The notes beneath the pieces are model-generated. The model saw nothing but the letters and a program-made list of their open reading frames with translations. It searched no databases and was not told the DNA's origin. Source: Candidatus Omnitrophota bacterium (GTDB lineage: Bacteria; NPL-UPA2; BS750m-G34). From it: 14,139 bases of DNA. Location: the NCBI GenBank assembly GCA_030640045.1, contig DAOWKF010000015.1, positions 1-14,139 of the forward strand, in the 5' to 3' direction. The translations under genes and the position numbers were made by a program. Below, piece after piece: positions 13,975 through 14,139 of this stretch (the first letter of the stretch is position 1; every line of letters begins with the position of its first letter).

Positions 13975-14139
13975 TTAGCCTGCTTGAAGAGACAGTTGCT
14001 AAATTTCCTCAAGCCGAGGCAGTAGTATCCGAAGGGACAAGGCTTACTTATCAGAAATTAAATGAGGAGGTAAACAGGCTTGCAAATGCCCTGCTTAAAT
14101 TCAACGTAAAAAAAGGGGACAGGCTGCTTTTAATGGCCC
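13947..14139 (+). CDS. AMP-binding acyl-activating enzyme, N-terminal part
   Basis: About 64 residues are visible before the window ends: NLVSLLEETVAKFPQAEAVV, then TRLTYQKLNEEVNRLANAL and VKKGDRLLLMA. This is the start of the ANL superfamily (acyl-CoA synthetases, acyl-ACP ligases, nonribosomal peptide adenylation domains), in which the first ~60 residues rarely tell the substrate. Start GTG 13947 has AGGAG eight bases upstream (13934-13938). The gene overlaps the M16 gene by 28 bases in another frame, so the two are coupled. Confidence 0.85.
   Translation, partial: MCDYKPKNLVSLLEETVAKFPQAEAVVSEGTRLTYQKLNEEVNRLANALLKFNVKKGDRLLLMA

Noticed and set aside
1..14139. CRISPR array, rRNA, IS element or toxin-antitoxin pair
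   Set aside because: No regularly spaced repeats, rRNA sequence, transposase motif or paired small toxin/antitoxin genes were seen on either strand.

Overview
The window has two parts of different character. Bases 1 to about 3677 are the AT-rich right end of an integrated mobile element. All its genes lie on the + strand and end in an excisionase-like protein and a tyrosine integrase, which stops 9 bases before a complete tRNA-Leu(UAA) gene. From 3678 to the end the content is chromosomal: coenzyme A synthesis, guanylate kinase, YicC, ribosomal protein S21, glycolysis, a pseudopilin, envelope-polysaccharide enzymes, a secreted zinc peptidase and the start of an acyl-activating enzyme. The mix suggests an uncultivated Gram-negative bacterium of the Omnitrophota / PVC-like type. 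The pointers are a pseudopilin with a C-terminal DGHVEW motif, a TPR-tailed Wzy_C protein, an archaeal-type phosphoglycerate mutase and frequent TTG/GTG starts. This assignment is inference, not proof.

Element (1-3677): the C-terminal end of an unidentified protein; a control region with a palindrome and a possible promoter; a DUF5659 protein; a protein resembling the C-terminal part of phage/plasmid primases with a four-cysteine cluster; a tandem Cys4 zinc-ribbon protein of a type common in phages; a terminase small subunit; an excisionase-like HTH; and an integrase with all catalytic residues. No large terminase, portal or capsid gene follows the small terminase. Small terminase plus primase-like protein plus xis/int without structural genes is the gene set of phage satellites (PICI/SaPI type), but a decayed prophage would look similar. 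The element sits on the 5' side of the tRNA gene, the less usual side.

Chromosome, + strand 3790-4937: a YdjM/DUF457-like membrane protein and a DPM1-like polyprenol-phosphate sugar transferase, coupled by a TGATG overlap. Minus strand, read 9840 down to 4916: yicC, gmk, coaC, coaB, a pseudopilin with its own promoter, then an O-antigen ligase / PglL-family protein with TPRs. CoaC and CoaB are in different frames that meet at a run of seven A; one base would fuse them into the usual CoaBC. The pilin and ligase genes overlap and recall the pilin/pilin-glycosyltransferase pairs of other bacteria. Back-to-back promoters at 9849-9913 drive yicC leftward, possibly as a leaderless mRNA, and rpsU rightward.

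+ strand 9948-14139: rpsU, apgM, a two-domain M16 peptidase and an AMP-binding enzyme cut off by the window. The M16 gene carries two repeat-like insertions. A terminator-shaped hairpin covers its start codon and signal-peptide N-terminus, and a palindromic REP-like sequence is read in frame as a 12-residue linker between its two domains.
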